From positions 7,495,903 to 7,559,902 of the forward strand of contig NZ_LN831776.1 in assembly GCF_000981585.1 (NCBI RefSeq): 64,000 nucleotides of DNA, in the 5' to 3' direction. Shown here one piece after another: positions 33,218 to 41,013 of the stretch. A model generated the notes under the pieces. It had not been told where the DNA came from. It saw nothing but the letters and a program-made list of their open reading frames with translations, and made no database searches. Numbering within the stretch: position 1 is the first letter of the stretch; each line of letters opens with the position of its first letter. A program made the translations under genes and the position numbers. The stretch is from Paenibacillus riograndensis SBR5. GTDB lineage: Bacteria; Bacillota; Bacilli; Paenibacillales; Paenibacillaceae.

Positions 33218-33503
33218 CACATCTGGCGGGTGAATAGCAACACAGGGCTTATAGCCGGAGGGATTCCCAACCATCTTAAATCAACGGGGGCATGCTGAAG
33301 ACAGGTCGCCCTATTCCTTCGCGATCTATCTGCAGCCGTTACGGACAGGAAAGCCCTTATTGAGAGAAGATTCGTCTATTCCGCAGGTTAACGGACTGAG
33401 ATGACTTTATTTGTCCCTTTCCCCTTGATTCCAGGCTCGATCGAACGACATAACGGCTCCTGAGTGCGTAACTGCTGAAAAAGTAAGATTTTTGGCAAAA
33501 TAA

Positions 33504-33540
33504 GGGCTCCTCGGTCCGCATCAGTCCGCGGATGGAGCCC
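33504..33540. repeat. GGGCTCC/GGAGCCC hairpin
   Basis: GGGCTCC (33504-33510) and GGAGCCC (33534-33540) enclose an inner CCGC/GCGG stem. No U-run follows on either strand. The function is unknown. Confidence 0.5.
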
Positions 33541-33599
33541 AATCCTTCTGCAATGAAATAAGGGGTAAGTCGCTTCCCTCAAAACATATAAATTCTTAC

Positions 33600-33638
33600 A
33601 AAAAAAGGACCCCCTCACGGCAGAGGAGTCCTCTTTTT
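33600..33638 (-). terminator. Rho-independent terminator downstream of FlxA-like gene
   Basis: On the - strand AAAAAGAGGACTCCTC pairs with GAGGGGGTCCTTTTTT and ends in a U-run. It lies about 85 nt after the FlxA-like stop, beyond the 14-bp tandem repeat. Confidence 0.7.
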
Positions 33639-33648
33639 CCAGAATGCT

Positions 33649-33714
33649 GTTTACGATTCACTGTTTACGATTCGCTGTCTATGACTCACTGTTTACGATT
33701 CGCTGTTTACTGTG
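33649..33714. repeat. 14-bp tandem repeat (about 4.8 copies)
   Basis: The unit GTTTACGATTCGCT is repeated in register from 33649 to about 33714 with a few substitutions, e.g. GTCTATGACTCACT at 33677. It lies in the 3' untranslated region of the FlxA-like gene. Confidence 0.8.
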
Positions 33715-33722
33715 TTGCTGGC

Positions 33723-34079
33723 TTACACCCGGATATCAAACCTTCCCGCGCTGTCTGTAGTAGCAGTAGCGACTTCCTGTGCGCTTGCCGCCACAAGCGT
33801 ATTGCCGCCTGCAGGTTTGTCCGGCGGAGCGGGATTACCGCTTGCCGGAGAGGAACTGCTGCTCTGCGACTTCTGGGCAATTTGGGCCTCGATCTGTTTG
33901 ATCTGCTGCTCCAGCTGTTTGGTCTTCGTTCCTTTGGTCTTCTCATCATCCCTGCTGGACTTAACCTTCTCCAGGTCGGCTTCCAGCTTGGCTTTTTGCT
34001 TCTCCAGTGCAGCGGTATCAGTTGCGCCAGAGGAAGTGTACGCAGCAGAAGAGGCCGATGATACAGATGAAATAGTCAG
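33723..34079 (-). CDS. FlxA-like coiled-coil protein, non-ATG start
   Basis: About 118 residues. A Ser-rich N-terminus (TISSVSSASSAAYTSSG) precedes a coiled coil (ALEKQKAKLEADLEKVKSS and KTKQLEQQIKQIEAQIAQK). A Pro/Ser tail ends VATATTDSAGRFDIRV, as in FlxA-like proteins of Bacillales. No ATG is available. AAAGGAGGG lies 6 bases before a CTG at 34077-34079, which I take as the start. A GTG at 34095-34097 precedes the ribosome binding site and has none of its own. The right end of an IS605-type element lies only about 30-50 bp upstream, so the native promoter may have been displaced. Confidence 0.7.
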   Translation of the reverse strand: MTISSVSSASSAAYTSSGATDTAALEKQKAKLEADLEKVKSSRDDEKTKGTKTKQLEQQIKQIEAQIAQKSQSSSSSPASGNPAPPDKPAGGNTLVAASAQEVATATTDSAGRFDIRV

Positions 34080-34127
34080 GCTTGTCCCTCCTTTCACCTC
34101 TCAAGTATAGGAGGTTTACCTGGGAGG

Positions 34128-34330
34128 AACGGTGAACTACACACCACCTAAGAGGTGGGTGCTTCTTGGTCAATAGAGCTGCTGCTCCAAGTTTACCCAA
34201 GCTTAGAGGCTAGTTCCTAGCCCAATCGTTGCCATTTTATATGGCTAATTGTAGTAAGTTTTTAGCTGCGTTTACATCTCTGTCGTGTTGTACACTACAT
34301 TCAGGACAAGTCCATTCACGTACCGCAAGG
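34128..34330 (-). ncRNA. Predicted omega-RNA (reRNA) region of TnpB
   Basis: In IS605-family elements the guide RNA of TnpB is made from the 3' end of tnpB and the right end. The segment after the tnpB stop holds a GGCTAGGAACTAGCC hairpin (34209-34224 region) and the terminal CCACCT/AGGTGG stem, as expected. The guide would be the flanking sequence past the right end (- strand CGTTCCTCCCAGG). This is an inference from family architecture. Confidence 0.45.
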
Positions 34331-35316
34331 TTCTTCACTTCTGCGTTTTTATAGCCGCAGCAGGAACATAGTTGGCTGCTCGCAAAGTGTTTTGGGGCAA
34401 TCATCAATGTTCTCCCGTACCACTTCGCCTTGTATTCGAGCATCGCTCGAAACATGCTCCACGATACTTCGGATATGGCTTTAGCTAATTTATGATTCTG
34501 CATCATGTTCTTTACACGCAAGTCTTCCATCACGATCACTTGGTTTTCGCGTATCATTTGGGTTGACGTTTGGTGCAAGAAGTCTTTACGCTGATTCGCT
34601 ATTTTTTCATGAAGCTTGGCGACCTTCAAACGTGCTTTATTTCGGTTATGGCTTCCTTTCTTCTTTCTCGATAAGTCCTTTTGCAGTTTGGCTAATCGTT
34701 GTTCAGATTGACGAAGATGTTTCGGATTTGCGATCACTTCGCCACACGAAGTAATCGCAAAGTTTCTTAGTCCCAGATCTACGCCAATCTTCTTTTCTGT
34801 TTTTGGCAAAGGAGCGATATCTGTTTCTACCCGTACGGAGGCAAAATATTTTCCTGATGGTGTTTTGGATAGGGTGCAGGATTTGATTCGCCCCCAGAAT
34901 GGACGATGTACCTTGATTCGGATTCTTGTCTTTAGTTTCGGGATTTTAATCGTTCCAGCTTTGGTGGCTATCGTTCCGTTTTGATTGTTCGTTGTGAAGC
35001 TATTGTTGTTCGTTTTCTTGCTTTTGAATGTAGGGAAACCCACGTTCTTATCCCGAAAAAAATGCCTATAGGCTTTCTCCAGGTTGAGCTGAACGTTTGC
35101 TAATGCCAGGCTGTCCACTTCTTTCAGCCACGGGTATTCTTTTTTGTACCTGGCAGGTGTATTATGGAGCATTTTCTCCGTTTGTTTATAGTGTTCGATC
35201 TTATCCGCAAGCATTTTGTTGTAGATAAAACGGACACATCCGAACACCTTTGCCAGATATTGTTGTTGCTCATGGGTGGGGTAGATCCGATACTTATACG
35301 CTTTAAGTACGAACAT
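34237..35316 (-). CDS. tnpB: RNA-guided endonuclease TnpB
   Basis: A 359-residue IS605 OrfB/TnpB protein. The start at ATG 35314-35316 ([18 protein letters not shown]) has AAGGAG nine bases upstream. RuvC residues are all present: Asp180 in [10 protein letters not shown], Glu264 in [12 protein letters not shown] and Asp347 in [10 protein letters not shown]. The zinc finger has Cys317, Cys320, Cys337 and Cys340 (CSCCG and CPEC). Length is normal, so the nuclease should be functional. It cuts DNA guided by omega-RNA and helps retain the element at donor sites. Confidence 0.95.
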   Translation of the reverse strand: MFVLKAYKYRIYPTHEQQQYLAKVFGCVRFIYNKMLADKIEHYKQTEKMLHNTPARYKKEYPWLKEVDSLALANVQLNLEKAYRHFFRDKNVGFPTFKSKKTNNNSFTTNNQNGTIATKAGTIKIPKLKTRIRIKVHRPFWGRIKSCTLSKTPSGKYFASVRVETDIAPLPKTEKKIGVDLGLRNFAITSCGEVIANPKHLRQSEQRLAKLQKDLSRKKKGSHNRNKARLKVAKLHEKIANQRKDFLHQTSTQMIRENQVIVMEDLRVKNMMQNHKLAKAISEVSWSMFRAMLEYKAKWYGRTLMIAPKHFASSQLCSCCGYKNAEVKNLAVREWTCPECSVQHDRDVNAAKNLLQLAI

Positions 35317-35576
35317 GCCTCGCAACTCCTTTCCAGGAATTTACGAATCCATCATAGCACAAATGTTCGTATTTATGGAAGATAATTTCCTTTGGATAAG
35401 AAAGACCGTTGCCATTCATCCCACCATTTTAGAAATGGGGGAATTCTGACAACTGATGGTTAAAACGCGCTGAAAGTTTGCTGAAAAAGCATTCGGGCCA
35501 TGCCCATGAGCAGTACGAAGCGCCCCAGGCACAAGCATACATGCAGCAGCGCAGCACTCGCCGAAATATTTACGGC

Positions 35577-36806
35577 TTATTTGGCGCTACCCTGTCTGCA
35601 GAGCAGCAGAAAGGACAGAATAGAGCACACACCGGCACCTGCGATGACCATCGCCATGGGCAGAGCAGTCTCACTGCCGCCAAGCCCGACAAGCGGAGCT
35701 ACACAGCTGCCGAGCAGCAAGGGCAGCAGGCCGAGCAGCGCTGAGGCGCTGCCTGCAGAATCCCCTTGATCCTGCATGGCCAGCGAGAAGCTGGTGGTCC
35801 CAACTACGCCCACACTGGAAACAACGGCGAACAGGCAGAGAAGGATGGGCAACAGGCCGCCTCCGGCCAGAACCGTCAGCAGCAGCAGCACACCGCCCAG
35901 CGTGCACAGCAGCAGGCCGCTGACCAGAAACTTCTGCTCACCGATCCTTCCGGCCAGTCTGCCGGCGATCTGGCCGGACAAGATAATGCCCAGCCCGTTT
36001 ACGGCAAAGATCACACTGTACATTTGCGGGGAGACCCCAAAAATATTTTGCAGAACAAAGGAGGAGCCGGAAATATAAGCGAACATGGCGGCGGAGACAA
36101 ACCCCTGGGAGAGTGCATAGCCCATAAATCTTCCATTACCCAGCAGGACAGCGAAGGTGCGCAGCGTGCCGCGAATTCCGCTTTTCAAGCGCCGTTCCTT
36201 GGGCAGGGTCTCCGGAAGCCGCAGCAGAATCGTGACAAAAAAGATCAGCCCGGCGGCAAACAGCACCATGAATACCCCCTGCCACGTTGTAACCCGCAGC
36301 AGCTGTCCCCCGATGACCGGGGCCAGGATCGGCCCCAATCCGTTGACGATCATCAGCAAGGAAAAGAATTTGGTTAATTCTGAGCCGCTATACAGATCGC
36401 GTACCGCCGCGCGCGAGATTACAACCCCTACGGACCCGGCCAGCCCCTGGATAAAACGCAGCATCACCAGCAGCCCGATGGAAGGAGTGAACGCGCACAG
36501 CAAGGAAGAAACGGCGTACACCAGCATGCCAATAAGCAGTGGTGTGCGGCGGCCGTACACGTCGCTTAAGGGCCCTGCTACCAGTTGACCTGAGGCCAGC
36601 CCCAGCAAAAAAAAGGTCAAGCTAAGCTGCACCAGCGCAGCGCCCGCTCCAAAATCCGCACCCAGCGCCGGAAGCGCGGGCAAATACATGTCAATGGACA
36701 ACGGTCCGATCGCGGATATCGCTCCCAGAATAACGGCAATCTGCAGCCGCTGCTTCCTCGACGGTCCTTCCGCTCCCAGCACCTTACTATCGATTTTTGT
36801 GATCAT
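35577..36806 (-). CDS. Bcr/CflA family multidrug efflux MFS transporter
   Basis: A 409-residue 12-helix transporter. Features are SIDMYLPALPALGADFG in helix 1, the MFS loop motif GPLSDVYGRRTPLLIG, RFIQGLAGSVGVVISRAAVRD and LPETLPKERR between the halves. These define the drug:H+ antiporter-1 Bcr/CflA branch. The ATG at 36804-36806 has only a weak AAAGG nearby. A TnpB element lies beyond its 3' end. Confidence 0.9.
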   Translation of the reverse strand: MITKIDSKVLGAEGPSRKQRLQIAVILGAISAIGPLSIDMYLPALPALGADFGAGAALVQLSLTFFLLGLASGQLVAGPLSDVYGRRTPLLIGMLVYAVSSLLCAFTPSIGLLVMLRFIQGLAGSVGVVISRAAVRDLYSGSELTKFFSLLMIVNGLGPILAPVIGGQLLRVTTWQGVFMVLFAAGLIFFVTILLRLPETLPKERRLKSGIRGTLRTFAVLLGNGRFMGYALSQGFVSAAMFAYISGSSFVLQNIFGVSPQMYSVIFAVNGLGIILSGQIAGRLAGRIGEQKFLVSGLLLCTLGGVLLLLTVLAGGGLLPILLCLFAVVSSVGVVGTTSFSLAMQDQGDSAGSASALLGLLPLLLGSCVAPLVGLGGSETALPMAMVIAGAGVCSILSFLLLCRQGSAK

Positions 36807-36944
36807 GATTCATAACTTCAACCTTTCCGCAGCAATGTAACCTTCATACTACCTGATTGCAGAAGGAATATTCAATGCTTTTTAATCGCCTGTGCCGTGA
36901 AACCTTCCAGATCGGCAGGAACGGATTACCTGCCCTTGCCATAG

Positions 36945-37012
36945 CAAAAAACTGCCCGCAGGGGCTTTCAAGCAACTGAAACAGTCACTTGGCAGCGGCC
37001 CCGCAGGCAGTT
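36945..37012 (-). terminator. Terminator downstream of mhqD-like gene
   Basis: On the - strand AACTGCCTGCGGGGC pairs with GCCCCTGCGGGCAGTT (small internal differences) and is followed by TTTTTT. It directly follows the hydrolase stop at 37020. Confidence 0.75.
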
Positions 37013-37019
37013 ATGCGTG

Positions 37020-37640
37020 TCAGACTTGACGGAAATTGCTTTGCTGCTTCAGCCAATCCCGGGCGGCTTCAGCCTCAGCCGAGCTGAGGCGGTGGCCCTG
37101 ATTGCCCCAAAGCATCGTTACCTCTGCACCGGCCTCCCGCAGCAGCGATTCCATTTCCTCGGTTTCCTCTCTGCGGATGATCGGATCGTTGGTGCCTGCT
37201 CCGATGAACACGGCAACATCCTTCAGGGACGGCAGGTTCAGCCCGCGCAGCGGGACCATCGGATGCAGCAGCACAGCCGAGCGGAAAATGCCGCCGTAAT
37301 GAAAGAGCAGACTGCCGGCGATATTCGCACCGTTGGAGTAGCCTACAGCCACCAGATTGCCGGAGTCAAATCCGTATTCCGCTGCTGCCTTATCCAGAAA
37401 CTGCTTAAGCTCATGGGTGCGGAAGATAAGATCCTCTTCATCGAAGATGCCTTCGGCCAAACGCCGGAAGTAACGGGGCATGCCATTCTCCAGCACATTT
37501 CCCCGGATGCCCAATACAGAGGCGCCTGGGGCCAGCAGCCCGGCCAGGGGCAGCAGATCATGCTCATTGCCCCCAGTGCCATGGAACAGTACTAACGTCG
37601 GCAGACTCTCATCGCTGCCCTTGCGGAAGATATGAATCAT
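37020..37640 (-). CDS. mhqD: Carboxylesterase/phospholipase-type hydrolase (MhqD-like)
   Basis: A 206-residue alpha/beta hydrolase. The oxyanion region is LVLFHGTGGNEHDLLPLA. The nucleophile elbow is GYSNGAN, and the acid and base are in GTNDPII and GNQGHRLS. The ATG overlaps the stop of the upstream dioxygenase by four bases. In Bacillus the mhqNOD operon protects against quinones and catechols, and this pair matches mhqO-mhqD. The gene is the last of the operon, followed by a terminator. Confidence 0.88.
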   Translation of the reverse strand: MIHIFRKGSDESLPTLVLFHGTGGNEHDLLPLAGLLAPGASVLGIRGNVLENGMPRYFRRLAEGIFDEEDLIFRTHELKQFLDKAAAEYGFDSGNLVAVGYSNGANIAGSLLFHYGGIFRSAVLLHPMVPLRGLNLPSLKDVAVFIGAGTNDPIIRREETEEMESLLREAGAEVTMLWGNQGHRLSSAEAEAARDWLKQQSNFRQV

Positions 37641-38587
37641 CCCTGGTTCACCTCGATTTCACGGATTTCAAAAGGGGTAAGGTTCTCTTCAATCACTGCG
37701 CGGTGCGGCTCGAACCAGGCAGGAAGCATCAGCTTCTGGCCCAGTGCATCCGGCGCTTCATCACGGGCAAAACCTGGAGGATCGGTTGCGATCTCGAAAA
37801 GGATACCGCCTTCTTCGCGGAAGTAGATAGCGTTGAAGTACTGGCGGTCCTGCACCGGAGTCGGCTGATAGCCATGGCTCTGCACGCGGCGGCCCCATTC
37901 CAGCTGTTCAGCATCATCTTTGGCCCGCCATGCGATGTGATGGACCGTCCCTGAACCTCCGGCACCATGCGGAACCGGCGCTGCCTTCAGATCGATAATG
38001 TTGCCCAGGTCGCCGGTCGATCTGTAGCGGATATAGCCGTCGCCTTCAGCAATACGTTCGAGGCCCAGCGTACGGGACAGCGTATCTGCTGTTTTTTCCG
38101 GATTGGTGCTGTACAGAACGGCTCCGCCGAAGCCCTTGATCGCATGTTCCGGGGTCACACCGCCAAAGGACCAGGTGCTCAGCGCGCCTTCTTCACGTTC
38201 CACCAGTTCAATCCGCAGCCCGTCGAAGTCGGCAAAGGCGAGATAGGATTCGCCAATCCGGCTCACCTCGGTTACCGGAATCTGATAGGCTGCCAGACGC
38301 TGCTTCCAGAAGTCCATAGAGCCCACCGGCACCGCATAAGTGGTTACGCCCACCTGTCCGCCGCCGATGCGGCCTTTGCGTCCCTGGGACCAGGGAAAGA
38401 AGGTAATGATCGTACCGGGGGAACCCTGTTCATTCCCGAAATAGAGGTGGTATACCTCTGGGGCATCGAAATTGATCGTTTTTTTCACAAGGCGCAGTCC
38501 GAGAATTCCGGCATAAAAATCAGCATTGCGCTGTACGTCTCCAACAAAAGCAGTGATATGGTGAATTCCTTGAGTTTGCATAGTCAT
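37637..38587 (-). CDS. mhqO: Ring-cleaving dioxygenase, glyoxalase fold (MhqO-like)
   Basis: A 316-residue protein with two VOC modules. The start at ATG 38585-38587 (MTMQTQGIHHITAFVGDVQRN) has GGAGGT eight bases upstream; in-frame sequence to 38722 is not part of the gene. Metal-site residues are in GIHHITAF, VHHIAWRA and FEIATDPPGF. It is proposed to open hydroquinone or catechol rings and belongs to the MhqR regulon in Bacillus. The gene is overlapped by mhqD, and the DoxX gene lies about 140 bases upstream. Confidence 0.9.
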   Translation of the reverse strand: MTMQTQGIHHITAFVGDVQRNADFYAGILGLRLVKKTINFDAPEVYHLYFGNEQGSPGTIITFFPWSQGRKGRIGGGQVGVTTYAVPVGSMDFWKQRLAAYQIPVTEVSRIGESYLAFADFDGLRIELVEREEGALSTWSFGGVTPEHAIKGFGGAVLYSTNPEKTADTLSRTLGLERIAEGDGYIRYRSTGDLGNIIDLKAAPVPHGAGGSGTVHHIAWRAKDDAEQLEWGRRVQSHGYQPTPVQDRQYFNAIYFREEGGILFEIATDPPGFARDEAPDALGQKLMLPAWFEPHRAVIEENLTPFEIREIEVNQG

Positions 38588-38729
38588 TATAATTACCTCC
38601 TGAAATTTTTTATATGGGTCAATTCCTATATGCCAGGTTCTGCTTAACCCCAAGCGGGCACAGAACTTTTTTTCCGCAAAAGTCATTTTGAAGCTCTGAG
38701 GCTGCGGCTGGCGGTCCTGCATGAGCGGA

Positions 38730-39131
38730 TCAGTTGAACAACAGTGCGTCGAGCGAGATCGATCCCGGCCCGGCCAGTGCCACGCCTACCGCAACCGCCA
38801 GCAGCGTCAGCGGAAACTCAATCCCATTGGCTGTAGACCAGAAGCCGTTAGGGGCATGAACCTTAACAATTGCGCCGAGCATTGCTGCGGCAATGAGTAC
38901 GGCGGCCACCGGCGTCAGCAGTCCGGCTGCGAACAGCAAACCTCCGACAAGCTCCATCAGCCCTGCCATTACCGCCATCAGCACGCCGGGCTTAATGCCA
39001 ATCGACTCCATCCAGCCTCCGGTCCCTTTTGGACCGTAGCCGCCAAACCAGCCAAACAGCTTCTGTGAGCCATGCCCGATAAACGCAATCCCGATCACCA
39101 GTCTTATCAACAATAAACCTACACTAACCAT
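38730..39131 (-). CDS. mhqP: DoxX family membrane protein (MhqP-like)
   Basis: A 133-residue protein with four membrane helices. It begins MVSVGLLLIRLVIGIAFIGHGSQKLFGWFGGYG, the DoxX signature, and continues with GLMELVGGLLFAAGL. The ribosome binding site is GGGGAG. A perfect 18-bp palindrome lies 32 bp upstream of the start. MhqP of Bacillus is a DoxX-type protein in the MhqR regulon, which fits the neighbours. The oxidoreductase partner is unknown. Confidence 0.85.
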   Translation of the reverse strand: MVSVGLLLIRLVIGIAFIGHGSQKLFGWFGGYGPKGTGGWMESIGIKPGVLMAVMAGLMELVGGLLFAAGLLTPVAAVLIAAAMLGAIVKVHAPNGFWSTANGIEFPLTLLAVAVGVALAGPGSISLDALLFN

Positions 39132-39162
39132 TTTACATACTCCCCATTCTCTTGGATTTGAT

Positions 39163-39180
39163 TATCTTAACGTTAAGATA
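39163..39180 (-). promoter_or_regulatory. MhqR-type operator upstream of mhqP
   Basis: TATCTTAACGTTAAGATA is a perfect 18-bp palindrome 32 bp upstream of the mhqP start. The outer TATCT/AGATA arms are those of MhqR operators known from Bacillus. A close copy lies upstream of mhqR itself. Confidence 0.7.
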
Positions 39181-39313
39181 TTAGATAAAAATTTTTGGGT
39201 CTTACGCTTATTTCTAATCTCCACTTTTGTTTCCTGCAACCGAATGCGGCTCCGCTTCTAAAACCTGGCAAGACGCGTCTGACTGGCGCATTATGCAAGT
39301 GGAACAGTCTGTT

Positions 39314-39784
39314 CTACACGCCTTTGCCAAGCTTCTTCAGCAGCTGGATTGCCTGACTCTTTTCTTCCTGGTTCAGGCCCCCCATCAAGCTGTGGATGGA
39401 ACTAACATGCTTGGGGAAAATATCATCGAACAGCTCGCGCCCCGCATCCGTTATCTCAGCGTAAGTCACGCGGCGGTCCTCACTGCATGGAACACGCTTC
39501 AGCAAGCCCCTCTTCTCCAGCTTGTCGATGTTGTAGGTAATGCTGCCGCTGGTAACAAGGATCTTCTCACCGATCTGCTGCAACGGAATCCGGGTTCTGT
39601 GATACAGAACCTCCAGCACCATAAACTCCGCCGAAGCAAGTCCGTGGCTCTTCATATCCTTCACCGCATGATCCATAAGGCTCTTATATGCCTTCGATAG
39701 GACAACGAATAATTTCAGCGATGCTGCCTGCTCCTCATCCTGTGTGCCGGCTGCTGTGCTTGCGGCTTCCTTGATATCACTCAT
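39314..39784 (-). CDS. mhqR: MarR family regulator MhqR
   Basis: A 156-residue winged-helix protein. The DNA-binding part is LASAEFMVLEVLYHRTRIPLQQIGEKILVTSGSITYNIDKLEKRGLLKRVPCSEDRRVTY, in which DxRR of the wing is present. MhqR represses quinone and catechol detoxification genes until exposed to these compounds. A ribosome binding site GGAGGT precedes the ATG. Palindromes upstream of its own start and of mhqP suggest autoregulation and operon control. One cysteine (PCSED) lies in the wing. Confidence 0.88.
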   Translation of the reverse strand: MSDIKEAASTAAGTQDEEQAASLKLFVVLSKAYKSLMDHAVKDMKSHGLASAEFMVLEVLYHRTRIPLQQIGEKILVTSGSITYNIDKLEKRGLLKRVPCSEDRRVTYAEITDAGRELFDDIFPKHVSSIHSLMGGLNQEEKSQAIQLLKKLGKGV

Positions 39785-39828
39785 CCTTGTTCACCTCCAA
39801 TCGTTTTTTTATTTATCTTTAAATTAAT

Positions 39829-39846
39829 TATCTTTAAGTTAAGATA
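39829..39846 (-). promoter_or_regulatory. MhqR-type operator upstream of mhqR
   Basis: TATCTTTAAGTTAAGATA differs from the mhqP palindrome by central bases only. A further half-site, TATCTTTAAATTA, lies at 39814-39826. The centre is about 53 bp from the mhqR start. Confidence 0.6.
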
Positions 39847-40311
39847 ACTATAATCCATTCTCTATCTATTGTCAACACTTGCAGTTAAAATAATCACAGC
39901 GGTTTGACCTGCCTCTGAAAACGGCGTATCCTTTTCCTTGGAAAAGGGAGCACATTCATTTCTTTCTGGCAGCCGGCTGCACGCCGCACACGCCGCACGG
40001 AAATTGTGACCGAAGCGTAACCGGGGTAGTCTGGAGACTAGCTCTGCTGCATTTGGTGCAGCAGAATACGCTACAGACAGGGCTGAACAGCGGATCTGCT
40101 GTACTTTGTACAATTGAATCCTGCAAAAGTCCCTTTTGGAGCTCCATTTCATTAAATCTGCTGCCCAACATGCAGTTGATTGCTTATTTTAAAGGCTGCA
40201 CCGCCCATTCTGCTGCAGCTTCTGCAACAGATCTCCATTTTTCCATGTGTACAGCAGTTTGCAGTAACCGATGGAAATAACAGTGTTCCTAATATAGAAG
40301 GAGGCTACCTC
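39847..40311. other. Intergenic region with palindrome array ahead of mqnB
   Basis: No gene is seen. Most of the second half (40043-40231) is an array of four TGCTGCA-type palindromes. The mqnB ribosome binding site lies at the right end. No consensus promoter was found. Confidence 0.6.
40043..40231. repeat. Array of four TGCTGCA palindromes at 51-61 bp spacing
   Basis: The units are at 40043-40065 (TCTGCTGCA/TGCAGCAGA, perfect), 40094-40118 (TCTGCTGTA/TACAATTGA), 40155-40181 (AATCTGCTGC/GCAGTTGATT) and 40209-40231 (TCTGCTGCA/TGCAACAGA). Spacers between them are 28-37 nt and not conserved. Variants partly preserve pairing. Confidence 0.65.
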
Positions 40312-41013
40312 ATGGATGTATTGGATAGACAAGCCGCTGCTGCGGATGATACAGCCTCCGGCGGCGCGGAATGCTCCCGCGTCCTCATCGTGACGGCGGT
40401 CGCAGCGGAGCGGGACGCAGTCCTGCGCGGCCTGAACGGCAGCGTCAGATTCGATGTGATTGCGGCGGGCGCCGGCACCGCCGCGGCTGCGGCGGGAACC
40501 GCCGCCGCTCTGGCAGCCGGGAGCTACGGCTGCGTCATCAGCGCCGGGATCGGCGGCGGCTTCCCGGGCCGTGCGCCCGTAGGCTCGCTGGTCGTCGCCA
40601 GCGAGATGACTGACGCGGCCCTCGGCGCAGAGACGCCGGAGGGCTTCCGCAGCGCTGCCGAGCTCGGCTTCGGCAGCGTGACCGTGCCGGCGGAGCGCGG
40701 CACGGTGCAGGCCCTTGCGGCCGCGCTGGCAGCGGCCGGGCTTGCGGTAAGCACGGGACCCGTGCTTACCGTGTCTACGGCGACCGGCACCGCCGGAACG
40801 GCCGCCGTGCTGGCCGCCCGCCACCCGGAGGCGGCGGCGGAGGCGATGGAAGGCCACGGGGTTGCCGTGGCCGCCCAGCGCTTCCGGATCGCGGCGCTGG
40901 AGCTGCGCGCGATCTCGAACCCGGTCGGCCCGCGCGACCGGGCCGCGTGGAAGATCAATGAAGCCTTAGACGCCCTCACAGCGGCTGCGGCTATTCTATT
41001 GGAGGTACTGTAA
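40312..41013 (+). CDS. mqnB: Futalosine hydrolase
   Basis: A 233-residue nucleoside-phosphorylase-fold enzyme of the futalosine menaquinone pathway. It releases hypoxanthine from futalosine. The start at ATG 40312 has GAAGGAGG upstream. Features are VLIVTAVAAERDAVLRGL, VISAGIGGGFPGRAPVGSLVVASEM and MEGHGVAVAAQRFRIAALELRAISNPVGPRD, where MEG and RxISN belong to the active site. The gene is exceptionally GC- and Ala-rich compared with its neighbours, with several near-repeats. It ends directly before mqnD. Confidence 0.88.
   Translation: MDVLDRQAAAADDTASGGAECSRVLIVTAVAAERDAVLRGLNGSVRFDVIAAGAGTAAAAAGTAAALAAGSYGCVISAGIGGGFPGRAPVGSLVVASEMTDAALGAETPEGFRSAAELGFGSVTVPAERGTVQALAAALAAAGLAVSTGPVLTVSTATGTAGTAAVLAARHPEAAAEAMEGHGVAVAAQRFRIAALELRAISNPVGPRDRAAWKINEALDALTAAAAILLEVL

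Larger units (their letters stand above)
31969..33722. other. Repeat-rich gene desert (1.75 kb)
   Basis: No gene here has a credible ribosome binding site or family similarity. Short ORFs such as 32721-33038 run across tandem repeats. Contents in order: mprF promoter, an array of three TGCTGCA palindromes, a three-copy 50-bp tandem repeat with a hairpin in each unit, copy 2 of the roughly 100-nt element of 1.4 kb, a GGGCTCC hairpin (33504-33540), a terminator and a 14-bp tandem repeat. Confidence 0.65.
34128..35446 (-). mobile_element. IS605/IS1341-type element carrying only tnpB
   Basis: The element encodes an intact TnpB but no TnpA. Subterminal hairpins mark both ends: CCACCT/AGGTGG (34144-34158) at the right end and CCCACCATTTT/AAATGGGGG-like arms (35420-35441) at the left end. 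Exact borders are estimated, since IS605-family elements lack inverted repeats and target duplications. Without TnpA it would need transposase in trans. Confidence 0.7.

Noticed and set aside
31969..33722. Pseudogenes or small genes in the desert after mprF
   Set aside because: Short ORFs such as 32721-33038 and 33062-33274 span repeats, lack ribosome binding sites and resemble no protein family.
40043..40231. CRISPR array (regular palindromes with 28-37 nt spacers)
   Set aside because: The repeats are degenerate and differ in loop and arm sequence, only three or four units occur per site, and no cas gene is in the window.
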